This document shows positions 37,564 through 50,375 of a stretch of 64,000 bases of DNA, one piece after another. Every line of letters begins with the position of its first letter. Within the stretch, counting starts at the first letter, position 1. The DNA is taken from assembly GCA_002794735.1 (NCBI GenBank), contig NBAZ01000004.1, positions 496,001 to 560,000 of the forward strand, read 5' to 3'. The position numbers and the translations under genes are program-made. The DNA comes from Pyrrhoderma lamaoense. Lineage: Eukaryota > Basidiomycota > Agaricomycetes > Hymenochaetales > Hymenochaetaceae. A model generated the notes under the pieces. It was given only the letters and a program-made list of their open reading frames with translations. It had not been told where the DNA came from and ran no database searches.

Positions 37564-40500
37564 TTAATCCAAAACGCGTACGACGCCAGTACGCCCGCCA
37601 CTCAACGCACTCATCCATCCCGAAGTACCAGCTCCGCCGCCAACAGCTGAAGATAACAACACAGGAGCACGTTCAAACGGTACACACCTCCTCGGGTCTA
37701 CGTACGGTTTCAAATCACCATTTGACGGACACATATTCCTAGCACCAGCAGAGGTATTTGATGTTGCAAGCCTTACGACATCCCCCAACGAATCCCTCAC
37801 ATCCTCACCAAAATGGTCGACGTCTGCTGCTGGAGAGATCCAGGAGTACCCGAGCAGCTTTTTCTTTTTCTTCTTCATCTTTTTCTTCGGCGCTTTTGTA
37901 GTTGAATTGGGCTGGGCTGGGGCACGGATACTACTGTTACTGTTGCTAGACGGAATTGAATCAAGATTGCTACTCGTGGAGGCAGCTCGTTCGCTTTCCC
38001 AGCCATCCCGTTCTTGGTTCTGCTCTAGTGTTTTCTCTTTGAAAGGGTATTCTCCTCTCCTCTCGTACTCATATTCGTTATCCTCACTCCTCCCACCTGC
38101 AAAAGCCCACTTCAAACTCCTCAGATTTGCCATTAAATGCGCGTGTACACCAGGTACCGCTTTTCCTTCCCCACTATTCTTCTGTTTCTTCTCATGATCA
38201 TCACGATTGTGATGGTGGAGTTGCTGATAACGTTGTTCGTCTGGATTTGAATCACCAACAAGAGTAGTAAACTGTCCGCCGGGCTTTAATACCCTCTCAC
38301 TAGCTACCCAGATTGATTTTCCGCCGATACAATCTATAACAGCATCAAAGCTGTTCGATGAGAATGTTTCAAGCGCCGCTAATGGGGACGACAAGATCAT
38401 GTTATAAGGGATCAATTTAGTGTGAGTTGTCGTAGCGGAAGTGACAGAAAAACTTGAATCATTAGAAACTGATTTGAATGAGGAGTTGATCGCACTGAAA
38501 TTGTTGTTGGACGTATGAGAGGAGAAGGAGGAAGGAAGAGAGGAATATGAAGGCTGTGAAGATCTAGAAAAACGAACGACTGACGCGCCCCATGAGTGAA
38601 CTCGCGCCTCAAGGAAACGTAGGACCTCCGACTGTCCGCTTCTATCATTATCGTTATCATGGTGTTCATTCTTCTCTCCTTCATTTTCCTTCCATTTTTG
38701 CTGCTCCCTTTCTTTCTCCCGGCTTTCTTCACTCTCTTCATCCTCATGCAGAGTCACTATCACACTGACATCCATCCCCATCTTCTTCAACTCTTGCACG
38801 GCCATCGCACCAGCTCCATCCTGTCCTTGAATCACTAACACATTTCCCTTCGATCCTGTTCCCCACCCATTATTCATAGGGTCTAGCCCATTCTCAACCT
38901 CTACCTCCCCAACCGTCCGACAAGCTCTATGCGCAGGTACGCCGCACAGCGGTAAGAGCGCTAGCTGTTCAAGTGTCAACCCCCTTCAGACGGACGTGGA
39001 CAACGAGTACATCTCCGTTTGTCTACAACAAGAAACTCTGCTAATGCACCGCACTGTTCACAAGAGTAAGATGGTTTTCTTCAGATAAGCCAGGAGTAAA
39101 AGAATAAAACCAAGAGAAAGGCATCACATACCTTCCGAACGTCTAACAGCCCCACCATCCAATCACCCTTCCCAAGGGCATTCACTCCAAACCCTACTTC
39201 CACTGCTCTACCAACAAAGGACCTCCCAGGTACAAACCCATAACAATCCTTCCTCTCCAATCTTTCATTCACAATCCACTCATCCAATCCATCTAGACCA
39301 ACAGCATACACCTGCACCAAAATCTGATCCGATCCAACTTTACTCGGAGGAGGTATATAAGACGTAAAGCTCAACGGCGGCGGAAGACTTGTCAACAAGT
39401 GCTGAGGCGTAGCACCTACCCCCTTTGCATAATTCCCACTAAAGACACTACCTCGCTTCTTCTTCTTGTTTCCGCCACTACTGTTGCTATTCTTCTCCGA
39501 GGACAAGTTCAACGAACTAGTCGAGAAGGAAAACCCGGAGAATTTGGCAAGAGAAAGCGAACGTTTCCGGACCCCTCCGCCCCCAGATACACTAGAAGCA
39601 GCATTCTTTGTGATAGAGATTGTGCCCATCGTCGTCTGCGATAATCCAGACCTCGTAATATCCACCCGGCTCTCACTCCCAAATCTCAGCGAATACCGTC
39701 TATTCCTCTTTGACTTTTCTGGCGAGTAAGCCGCTCGGGGAAGGACAAGGGATGTGAACCCGTGTGGAGTCCCACCATTGCTGACCGGTAACGGAACCGG
39801 GATGTCCACTGTTCGGGAGCTCTGAGTATAGACTGACGTACTTGCGGAAGAAGCGGCTGATAAGTCGGATGCCTTCGAAAGCGAGCTTTGCGGGCGCGAA
39901 TGCGCAAGTTGTTGATGATGCTGGGATTGGTTCTGGATTGGGCGCGAAAAAGGAAACCTAGGAGGAACGGTCGAGCGCTGGGAAGATGAGGATAAGGAGT
40001 GCATGCGGGCAAGAGTGCTAAGCGGTGCCGGATCGGTATGAACACGTCGAGGGACCGCATTCACACTAAGGTCTGTCGAGGACTCATCTTCCTCCCATAC
40101 GGCACTCATACGCCGCCTACCCATCTGGCGATGCAGGGACGAAGTAGACTGTATGCTAGATAGGCCTGCACGGCGTTGTGAAGCACGTATGCGGTCAGAA
40201 AGGTGAGCAGCAGGGAGAGACTGAAGTAATCCAGGGTCTAGAGTGAGGTGCTTTTTGCTGTTGTTTCGTTTGGGCGCCTTGGAGTTGCTGTTCTTTCCCG
40301 GTCCGCTGGTGTCGGGGACGAGCCAGCGGACATCCTTTGCCCAATCATCATCTGTGTACAGGATGGAAGACGCTGGAGACGAAGTGGTAGCAGTGGTGGA
40401 ACCCATGGCTGAATCACTCGTAGAATGGCGATGGCGCTGTTGAGATCCTGGGCGCTGGATGATAATTTTTGAATTTCTAAAAGATGGAGCCGAGTTATTA

Positions 40501-41324
40501 GAGTCTAGATCTACGGGAGTAACAGCACGGGAAGAGGGGGCCGAGAGAGATGTAGGAGGAGAACTCTCTGCGGCAGAACAGACTTCTGAGGAAGAGGAAG
40601 AAGCAGAATGAGGTGAGTCTGAACGGAGAGATGGCTCGGGGGTAATATTCGTTGTAGTCATAGTGCTTTCAATTTGTGCCTGTCTCTCTGTCGGTGACGA
40701 TGTAGAAGAAGGAGGCGGTAGACGGTCGGCCTGGTCTGTTTGAGGAGGAGAATGTGAGCGAGTGTTATGCAGAGTGACGTAGTTTAGCCCGTCATTTGTT
40801 ATCGCAGAAGGAGCAGCAAGATGAACACTGCTCGCACCCGTCGTGTCTTGGCTTGCCAGCATATTATTAGCAGTAGTGTCTTTACTATAATAATTATACC
40901 TAGCAGGTGGTGACGACAGAGGCGTATAGTATTCTTCTTCTGGGCCACCCTCGCTGTTATCACTATCCTCACTGCAAGCCTCCGCAGCTGGTGGCGCAGC
41001 AGGGGTGGAAGGTATGGGACGCGTCTGATACTCCTAATGGGAAGAAGGGGGGGAAACAAATCAAAATTTTAGGTCAACTTTGCTTTCAATTTAAGGTCTA
41101 GATAAGAGTCTATTACTTACCGGATATCCGGTTTTGTGGTGTGAATATACCGTTGTAGAACCTGAAGGCGAGGAAGAAAGGACAGCTAACCTGAGCATGT
41201 CCTCCCGTACCGAGTGGTAATCCTCTTTACTCGTTGTTCCTCGCGTCGGTGAAGACGTTCTGGTTGATGAATACGTTTGGGACGGGCGGTTCAGCACCTG
41301 CTGAAGCAATGTAGGTTTGGGCAT
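37564..41324 (-). CDS. Large MDR (zinc alcohol dehydrogenase-like) protein with disordered N-terminus, one frameshift
   Basis: Three exons (41324-41121, 41033-39132, 39053-37564) give 1198 residues with one base added. The start MPKPTLLQQVLNRPSQTYSS is the first ATG after a TTG-only upstream frame. About 500 residues of Ser/Pro-rich disordered sequence contain an acidic island (EDSDNSEGGPEEEYYTP) and WAKDVRWLVPD. A GroES-like MDR domain follows: VGSDQILVQVYAVGLDGLDEW, YGFVPGRSFVGRAVEVG, GALAEFLVVDKRRCTRCP, LALLPLCGVPAHRA, the dinucleotide fold GNVLVIQGQDGAGAMAVQEL and FDAVIDCIGGKSIW. Low-complexity insertions interrupt the fold. The break is in the five-C run 38980-38984; one more base joins PSEGG to LTLEQLALLPL. 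Enzyme activity is not certain; substrate unknown. Confidence 0.78.
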
Positions 41325-41531
41325 CTTGCACCCTCTTTTCCTCTTCTTCTCCGTACTTCGTCGTTGTCCTTCTCTACCAGCACTGTCGACTGTTGCCTTT
41401 GAGGACGATCTGTTAGCCAAGGGATTACACTATCCATATATAGCAATATATTTTCGTGGAGCGATCTTCGCCTAATTTTAAATGACGTATGCGTGTGCAT
41501 ATGCTCAGCATATGCAAATTGTTTAAATGTG

Positions 41532-44279
41532 CTACTTCCCGATACAGAAAGAACTAAATAAGGTATCTAGAACGTCCTCAACATCTACCCTTCCAGTCAC
41601 CCGTCCTATCGCACGTGACGCATACCGCAGCTCTTCAGCTGCTACAACTACATCATCTGCAACAAGCATTGCAATCAGACAAATGGACTTTTCAACCAGC
41701 ACTTCACACATCTTTTCCACTAACCTGTTTCCGAGAATGCTGTCAAGTGAACAGCTGCTCTTTCAAGCTCTCCACGGTGTCTTTCATTACTCACAACTAC
41801 TACTTCATCCTCTCCCACTACACCTTCTCTATACCTGCGCAAAAAAGTCTCTCTTCAGTATGAATGTATTGAATGTCTAAAATGAAATCAAAATCCTCGT
41901 TCTCACCTCGTATTTAACACACCTCCAATATCTCTCACAAACTCTTCCAACCCATACCCCGTAGACACACTAACAACCCATGTACCCGCATTTTCAGGCA
42001 ATGCATTTCTCATTCTCTCAACTATATCCTCGCTGCATACATCCACCTTGTTCAAAAGTACGCAGGTATCTCGTCCAATCATTTTCTTCACTTCCTCACT
42101 CATTGATACCCCCTTTTCTACGCCTTCCCTTTCAAGGCTGAGGACGCAAAGTGACATATCAGATTCTGCGACCTTCTCAATAGCCCTCTCAACCCCGATA
42201 CGTTCAACAACGTCTCCGGTATTTCGCAGGCCTGCAGTATCCGCTACAACAACTGCATATCCTCCCAGGTCAAGCCTCACTTCTAATACATCTCGTGTTG
42301 TTCCAGGCACATCCGTCACTATCGCAGCTTCCCGGCCAACTGCATATCGTGCAAACCAAAATTACCAAAACACAGAGTATTAGTATGAACCCAGCGATCA
42401 GTAGTGTGTGACCCAAAACCAATCCAGCGAGCACAGGAAGCACAAATGAACGGAGGAAGAGGGAAACGAGATAGTGAAGAAGTGGGAGAGGGGGTCCGAA
42501 TGAATTGATTTTAGTTCAGTATAAATTTAGTACCCTCCTTAATCTAAATGAATAACACAGGCACACAAAGCAATGCTACGTACCCAGGTAATTAAGCAAG
42601 CTGCTCTTCCCAGCATTCGGGGGACCAAAAATTGCAAGCCGGACCCCACTCCGGAGGATTTCACCTCGTCTACCATCCGCCAAATACCGCCTAATTCTAT
42701 CCCGAAGGCTTTCGACGATCTCCCGAGCTAGTTGATCACCACGCACAATAACATATATTCCACCAGTATATTCAATGATCACATAAACACACACACACTC
42801 AAAGGACAGTGATTCATTATAATCCCAAGGAGAAGTACAGGAGGGAAGAATTGATATGCCAATGTATCAATTAATGCAATCAGTGTCATTGTTACTTCAC
42901 CCCTTATCATTAATTGATGTGTACACGTACCTTCGTCATAAACACCCTCTTCTACGTCCTCGCCTTCCCGAAATCAATCAACGCTTCTACGAGAGCCATA
43001 GCGCGGATAATCTCAGTCCGAATCTGCTCAAAAACTTCACGTGTTCGCCCCTAGCACACGAAAAGTAAATAAGTCAGTATCAATCACAGATTCGGTCCCA
43101 TAGCGGATGAACGTGTGTGGAAAGGGTTAGATTGAGTAAATGGCCGATATGTCGTGAATAGATGGTAGATGAAATGATAAGAAACATGAAACATGAGGCT
43201 CACTCTTGAAGCCAGCAATGCAACACGCCGTTGCACGTCCGTTTCAGCATCGATCAGATCTCCAAGAGCCTCTGCTTGGGTCAAGTCAAGTCGTCCACCC
43301 TCGAATGCGCGTCGTGTAAATTCTCCACGCTCAGCCGGTCGGATAAGTAGTGGTTCTTGTTGTGTCTCATCGGTACTTAAGGCTTTTAAGGCATCAAGAG
43401 AAGGGGGGACTGAGAGGGAGGAAAGGGTGGAGAATATGGAAGAGATGATAGCTCGTCCAGAGTGGACATGTAACTCTAAAACGTCCTCCGTTGTAAAGGA
43501 TTTTGGACCTGTCAGTAAATTACCCGTCAGAACAACACGAATTGGTGGTAGTTTGGGGTAAATGAGTTTGATGTATGTGAGTTTATTGAGAAAATAAAGA
43601 AACAACGGACCTTTGAAAAACACTGCAAGAGCATCGTCAATGTCCTCTCCCGTTCGCGGGTCGTAAACGATGCAACGGGCCATTTTTCTACTCTCCAAAT
43701 GTTTCCTGTTTCTTCTTCCTTCTTTCTCTCCATACCTCCCCACTACTTCCTCATTTACTCTCTTGTAAGATTCGGAGCCGATGGAACTTGGAGACTCGGT
43801 CCCGCTGCTATTTCTAGAGAAAGTTGAAGGAGACGAAGTATATGGCCTCGTGATACGTTCGAAAACTTTGTATGCATCTGGACCTGAAATTCGAATGACA
43901 GCTATACCTGCTTTACCGGGGGAGTAGCTAAGGCGTATATGGTTTTGCGTTGGGCGTCGGAAGGTGGAGGTGTGGATGGTTGGATTTGATTCGGTTCCGG
44001 AGCTGTTGCTGTCACTAAGCATCGTGAGAACCAGCTGTGTGGTGAAGAAATATCAGAGAAGGTGTGTGTAGACAAAAGAGGAGTACGTGACTGGGATGGA
44101 AGAGATGAATATGATGGATATATGTTAGCATCAAGTTTAAGTGTAGTAGAGTAGTTGCTTCGAGGACACAATATCCTTTCTGATGGACTGAATCGGCATT
44201 TGTAGATATATTTTGTAGAAGATGGGCTAAAAGGGTTAGCGCTATGAGAGCATCGTAAAATATACGACGCTGAGGGCAT
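41532..44279 (-). CDS. MSS1: Mitochondrial tRNA-modification GTPase Mss1/GTPBP3 (MnmE family), two frameshifts
   Basis: Seven exons: 44279-43611, 43508-43204, 43050-42931, 42727-42584, 42339-41907, 41834-41725, 41656-41532; 635 residues with two bases added. A long Ser-rich presequence precedes [20 protein letters not shown] and the formyl-THF-binding TrmE N-domain ([35 protein letters not shown]). The G domain shows [15 protein letters not shown] (G1), [12 protein letters not shown] (G2), ADTAGL (G3) and LLNKVD (G4). It ends with FCIGK, the MnmE catalytic C-terminus. With Mto1 it makes the 5-carboxymethylaminomethyl-uridine family in mitochondrial tRNA wobble positions. Breaks are at the G run 43918-43922 and the C run 42967-42969; each needs one base. 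Introns reach 244 nt. Divergent from CNB1. Confidence 0.93.
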
Positions 44280-44755
44280 TCAAGAATTGTCTAACAATAT
44301 ATCTGCGCGGGTGATTACAATTATAATAGGAGTGATTTAATTGATCGAGATTTCTCACGGGTGAACAGTTTCGTGCATGCGGTTCCATTTCAGTGTTGAT
44401 GGTCATTGCGTTCAAAGCTCTTTCCTTGTTCTCCTTCTGCTATTACATCACCTTGACAATCTATCTTCTTCAAAACAGTCCTTCTTCAAAGTCTTCAAGC
44501 TTCTGTTTACCATCTGATTGCCACTTGTTCCTCAAGAAAATCTCATCAATCTCCCGCTCATTATCCAAAGTAGAGCCGTAGACAAGAAGATCAGGAAGCA
44601 AAAAAAGGGAACAGAAATCATCTCTCGTCCAGTAGAAAGAAGGAAATTACGACCCAAGAGCTATAAACTCTTAACAACACCTACCAGATCTCTTATCATT
44701 CACTGCGAGAAAACTAGGGAAAGATATCCTATAAGAATAAAGAAGCCAATACAAT
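44280..44755. promoter_or_regulatory. Divergent promoter, MSS1 / CNB1
   Basis: 476 bases between the two start codons. CT-rich next to CNB1, as expected for a leader. No specific sites assigned. Confidence 0.4.
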
Positions 44756-46545
44756 ATGGGTCAATCACGTACGTCACCTCTCAAAGCATATCTGTGTACT
44801 ACACGCTTTAATTCTATCCTGATATTGAATTGGACGTTATACACCTTCCTTCAATCTTCGACCCTGGCTGGGTTAATCTATTACTTACATGCTCACATGT
44901 TATATGTATGATTGCGCATACATCATGATCATGGGCATGAACATGGGACCATGGTTCTGATTCGTATGGGCTTGGTTATGTTCATCATTAAAATTTAAAT
45001 CTTCAAATATCAACGTCAACACCACCCACAATGTTCACGATGTTAACACCGCAAATATGGTGATAATGCGTTGATAAACAATAAACAGCGTCTCAATTTA
45101 TGGAGGACATGGAGAGGAAGTCCAACTGTACGTACTTGTTGCTTTACTTATTTACTGAAACTAACTATCTCTTATCTCTTTTTCTTCATTTTTGGCAAAT
45201 TCGTACTCGTCATCTTCTCAATTATGGATCTTGCTACGTTGCTCTATCAACGCCCGCAATTGTCTATTTTCATGTTCGATAACCCCTGGACTTGTGTGAT
45301 TGCTACTATATCGCTTGAATTGTCGTCTGGTCTAATGGTGGGTTGTTGGATGAATGGAACACTCTTGGGCGCGTTAAACGCGTTGCATACAATGGGATCG
45401 TTCACATAGTCAACGCAAGCGAATTGGAACGCCTGAAGAAGAGGTTTATGAAACTTGATGCGTGTGTTCCCTTCTTTCACTATCTAGCACCAATCATGTT
45501 CTTGCGTACTGACTCTATCTGTTTTTTGTACATCTCGATTACGACGGACATTTTCAACTTCTCGATTATCGAATAAATGTGAAATATACCGGATCATCGA
45601 TTGGATTCAATGCTTGGATGTTGGGTCGTGCCTGACGGAATTGGTGGTGATGTTGTAGTGATGGCTCAGGCTCAATTGACCGAGATGAGTTCCTTCAGAT
45701 TCCGCAAATACAAAACAATCCACTTGCGGGACGTATGATTGCTATTTTCGATGAAGAGTATGTACCTATCGTCACCCGTCCCTCTCTTCTGATACAATAA
45801 CTACCTTTTTTCCTTCCCGACGTCGATTTACCATCCTTTCACTTGGGGAAATATCGTATGTATGCGTTTTCACATGCAATAGTGGTGGGGGACTGTCGAC
45901 TTCCAAGAGTTTGTTGGAGGACTGAGTGCATTCAGTAGTAGAGGTGGTAGGGAAGAAAAGTTACGATGTAAGTCTTCCCATGATTGCTGGATACTTGTGG
46001 ATACCTATAATATACTTAATTCGTATGTATGAAGTTGCATTCAAAGTGTACGACATGGATCGTGATGGTTTTATATCAAATGGAGAGTTGTTCTTGGTAT
46101 TGAAGATGATGGTGGGAAATAACCTTAAGGTTAGTAGTATCTTTACTTACTCAATTTGTAAACAAAAACTGATTTGATGGAATATAGGACCAGCAACTGC
46201 AGCAGATTGTAGACAAGACGATTATGGAGGCGGATAAAGACGGTGATGGGAAGTTGAGCTTTGAGGAGTTTGCAAACATGGTGTCCAACACTGTGAGTCC
46301 TTTTCTTTCCCGTCTCTTCCGTCTCTCCCTATGAGATCCTTGCATCTTTCAACCTTACTCCGATTTTGACCATGTTCGGAGTGAAGGGTAATGGACAAGA
46401 TTAGTAATTGGCGTTTGTATCCAACTCGGAGTCCTTTCCTTTTCCTCCTAAATGAAGCCTTCCCTGATAAATTGAGAATTGACGTGATGGTTTTGTACAT
46501 ATCTAGGACATCGTGAAACAAATGACCTTGGAGGATCTATTCTAA
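44756..46545 (+). CDS. CNB1: Calcineurin regulatory subunit B, one frameshift
   Basis: Eight exons: 44756-44768, 45089-45127, 45410-45461, 45659-45757, 45883-45967, 46035-46129, 46188-46292, 46507-46545; 175 residues with one base added, the family length. The 13-nt first exon gives MGQS, the N-myristoylation start, and joins to [13 protein letters not shown]. Four EF-hand loops are visible: [36 protein letters not shown] and [12 protein letters not shown]. The end is [11 protein letters not shown]. It binds calcium and activates the calcineurin phosphatase A subunit, which in fungi supports stress survival, ion balance and hyphal growth. The break is in the five-G run 45887-45891: one more G gives [11 protein letters not shown]. 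Introns of 58-320 nt are long for this window. Confidence 0.94.
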
Positions 46546-48256
46546 AGGAGGCGGACGGGGCGGAGCGGACAGGGGCGGAGAGGTATTACTTTCAGAAAAA
46601 AAAGATATAAAAATTTTCCCCGTGCTTTCTCCCTAGCTTCCCCTTACTCCTACTGTACAATGACACACTCCTCTCCTACATTGTTTCCGACATTGTCACC
46701 ATTACCATTACTGTGTTTAATGTTGAGTTACGAGCTTCCTTTCTTCTCTATTCAACTACATTACCTTTCTTTCTTTTCTTTTACTATCTCTTTACCTCTA
46801 ACTCTCTATTTTCTTGTCCCTCTCTCTTTTATAACTCTTTCTCTTTCTCTCTCTCTCTCACACACACACACACAAGCTTTGTTTCACTCTGTTTTTGGTA
46901 CACGACCAATGAATCATAATCACTATATCCGTTTATAACTTGTAACACTTTCATTCTAGCAAGCGGTTTTGATGACATTACTCCCGTGTATACACATATG
47001 CATATGCGTATATATACATATATATATCACAAGTACGCAACCACTCTTTTACACCATACACCGCTTGATTGATTACGGCTTATGGGCGTTAGTTACGGTA
47101 TGTATAACTTTCTTCGTATACTATAACTATACTATGCTATACTATACTACTATTTGTGTGTCTAAGATCAAGATCAAGTTCAGGAGAACTAAGATGGATA
47201 GACTACATGCTCATTAGTGGACTATACATTTATAGGAGTGCACTAACGCGCCATCGAACCCGTTTTTAGATGCGATTAGATAACGTTCTTCGTACGTTCT
47301 TTTCTCTTGTTAAGTAATAGTATGAGTATGATGTGTGTGAACGGGCTATGAACGGAGAGGCGCGCGGGGGCTGATAGGTTATAGCGAAAGGGTATGAAGA
47401 CAGAGAAGGATGAAAACGGAAAAGACGAGAAGAAGAAGGGAAGAAGTAGTGGTAGTGAGTAAGGGGGCGACGAAGGCGACGACGGCGCCAGGAGGGGAGG
47501 AAGAGATAGTGATAATTATAACGATTCACGGGAACATAGAATAAAGTAACTTTAAAGAGGTATTGATAATAACACAGTTATAAGGAACTTCGATTCTATG
47601 ATAGGAGTGCTTCTGTGATCTCTCTTACGTGTGTAAGTAAAGGAAGGGAGGTAGTGATGGTTGGAAGAAATAGCGAATTCTACTACGGAATACTATGGAG
47701 ACATGCATTATTTGCAATCTTATTTGTTTCAAGGGGGCGGTCTCCCTCAGTAGTAGCTACTAGTACTAAATAGCTGATATCCCCTTAGCCTTGAGTCTTA
47801 TCTATCTTGGGACGTATACCCCTTACGTTCCATCACGATACATACGTTACTTAAATCTTAACACCAGCACGACTTACCATTAAATTATGTGATTAACGTA
47901 TCCATCTCTCCCCAGGTCAACCCTCATCCTCACCCACTATCAGTCACAATACAGAACAGATTAGAAAGTTTCCAGGACACCCACTCAGTTTTTTTTCTTC
48001 CTTCGTATATATCATGGTTTTCGATGTGTAAAAAGTTACATTTTAAACATTCGTACTACATGGGTTTCTACATGTAAAACACTTTGACTGTGTTATCGTA
48101 ATAGTGAATCGTGAATCGTGAGTCGTACTCGCAGGCGTCAACCTGGGATAATCAGTTGCCAGTAAGTTATTAAGAACTCTATATACATGGTTAACAAGAG
48201 AACGTCAACTTGACTCGGGACCCGGGATGTCAACGTACCAAATATCATCACTACAA

Positions 48257-48289
48257 GCCACCAACCACCAACCACCAACCACCAACCAC
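48257..48289. repeat. CCAACCA heptamer tandem repeat
   Basis: Four to five copies of a seven-base unit in the spacer. Non-coding; likely polymorphic. Confidence 0.8.
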
Positions 48290-49586
48290 AATCCTTAAAT
48301 TCTTCAAAAATGGTACGAATAAGAAAAGAAAAGAACACACACAAGAAATAAAGATAAAAAAATATGAAAGAATGAAGCTTCTACGGCTGGGCCGAGATCA
48401 AGATTCCAAGAGTATCCCAGTTCCCACCAGTCTCAAACCCAGTCCTAGTTTTTCAACCCTAGTCCTAGTTTTCAATCCTAGTCCTAGTCCGAGGGATCAA
48501 GTCACGAATGGTCCAGGGAAGGGAGAAGAGGAGAAAGATAATTCTGGTACCTGCTCGCCGCTTGTTGCGGCGCCAAAATCGTTATCCCTCATCCTCCTAT
48601 CTTCCTATCTTCGTATATTCATCTAAGTATCAACACCAACACCAACTCGGGCGTGATGACGATGTCTAGTCTTTTTACCTTCCCTCCCCCCTCTTCCCAG
48701 ACTTCTTCCCCTCGTCATACTAGAGTCAGAGTCGGAGTCATGATAGAGTCATAATAGAGTCAGCGTCAGAAATCAGAAGTCAGAAATCAGAAGTTAAACT
48801 TCCCAACACCTCTTCATTCACAATCACAATCCTAATCTTACTCCTACACCTATTCAAAATGACAAGTAATGAGAAGCTTGAGTTACGTTGAGTGAAGGGT
48901 ACGTACGTGTGTAAGTAAGTAAGAAGAAGTCACCGGTAGTAGGAATAGTAGAAGTAGAAGTATTAAGTTAGAAATAGTAGAAAGTAGATAGTGGCGATAG
49001 AAGTGATAGTGGTGGTGGTAAAGGTGGTGATAAATTATCAAATGTATACTAACACTAAACATAGAGAGTCGAGAAAAGATGACTCTACAGAGGAACCAGC
49101 TATATCAGTATACTGGTATACTAGTACAAGTATCACACCATACACCATACATCATACATCACACATAACACACATCATACATCATATATCGTGATCACAA
49201 AGTCAATTCAGTCTGACGTTGAAAATTCGTATTAAAATTCGAAGATTGGAAGATTGGAAGATAGTCATGCAGTCATAGTTGATATCACGATGTGAATGGA
49301 TTTGCGTACATCTATCTATTTCTATTTTATTTCTATTTCTATTTGCTTTATGTATTATGTATATGAAATCCGAGCCGCCTTTCTTCTTTCATCGTCAAGT
49401 TACCTTTACTTATATTATATATAAACCACAGATACACAGATACACAACAGACACACAACGGATCAAGTCATAGAACATCGTACAATTGCATGCTTGTATT
49501 ATGTTGAATGATGAACGATGAATGAGGGATGATGACAATAATTTCATGTAGATAATCATTATCATAAGTACCTAATTATCGTTTCA

Positions 49587-49599
49587 CCCCCCCCCCCCC
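49587..49599. repeat. 13-base poly-C run
   Basis: Uninterrupted C tract in non-coding DNA, one of many long C or G runs between 36 and 63 kb. Confidence 0.9.
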
Positions 49600-49864
49600 T
49601 GTTTTTCTTTTTTCTTCTCTCTCAGTATTTGTTCACATCATACATTTTCCTTTTGGTGTCACAATATGTATTACAATCAATCAATCAATCAAGTTATATA
49701 CGAACAAGGAAAATAATGGAAGAATGTAGAAACGAAGAAATGAAGAATATAATATATAGAATAGTAAGGGGTAACAAAAGTGCATGCGTAGCAAAAGAAA
49801 CAGCGAGAAAAGAAAAAAGAAGAAAAATATATACAAATAGAAATTCGACAATAAAGTAGAAGTA

Positions 49865-49884
49865 CACACACACACACACACACA
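49865..49884. repeat. (CA)n microsatellite
   Basis: About ten dinucleotide units. It explains the three overlapping minus-strand frames that begin MCVCVC here. Confidence 0.9.
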
Positions 49885-50375
49885 CGAAGAGAACCAGAAG
49901 AAGGAGAGGGGGGAAGATTATAACGTGCTATACATACACATACCGCTTATACGTTTGATCATACCCCCCTATCATATTTTTTTTGGTAAACTAGGACCAT
50001 TAAGGGGGGGGGGAGAGAAGAAATAAATTTGAAAAATGCAAAATCAAGGCTGAGAGGAGGATTAAATATGTCATCATAAGAGCAGTTCAGATAGGCCCAT
50101 CAAAAGACAAAAAGGTGCGTAAAGTCGAAAACAAAAGATAAAATGAAGAAGGGTAGATAGGGGGGGGGACATCACCCATGTAAGATATGAGGGGAAAAGA
50201 CATCAAAGGAAGTAGGTCATGAAGGTCTTTGAGCATGATATGCGATAAGGTTGGAGGAGAGAGACAAAGCGAGAAAAAAAAAAGATGAACGGATGCAGGG
50301 CTGAGAGGTACATGACAGTCGTGAAATGTAGGAAAGGAGAAAAAAAAAGACTCGAAAACTCTGAAGGTAAAGAGA

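Larger units (their letters stand above)
46546..50375. other. Gene-poor 3.8-kb spacer rich in simple repeats
   Basis: Lies between the convergent CNB1 and the minus-strand His/Gln-rich gene. Contents: CT-rich tract with (CA)n at about 46858-46875; CCAACCA tandem at about 48257-48289; CCTAGT-type tandem at about 48437-48492; GAGTCA/CAGAAGT tandems at about 48719-48795; CATACA-type repeats at about 49135-49190; a 13-C run 49587-49599; (CA)n at 49865-49884; a 10-G run 50004-50013; and a 9-G run ending at 50168. Open frames here have repeat-driven composition. No gene, tRNA or transposon was supported. Confidence 0.6.

Noticed and set aside
42728..42794. Earlier acceptor for MSS1 exon 4 inside the (TG)n stretch
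   Set aside because: Phase does not fit exon 3, and the added residues do not match MnmE proteins; the acceptor at 42728 gives [13 protein letters not shown].
46660..46938. Open frame in CT-rich DNA after CNB1
   Set aside because: Composition comes from a pyrimidine tract and a (CA)n microsatellite; more likely the CNB1 3' UTR.
48200..48300. Possible CRISPR-like or minisatellite array
   Set aside because: Units of seven bases are contiguous without spacers, and the genome is fungal; simple tandem repeat only.
49681..49885. Three overlapping minus-strand frames starting in a (CA)n repeat
   Set aside because: Each begins MCVCVC from the microsatellite and lacks any domain.
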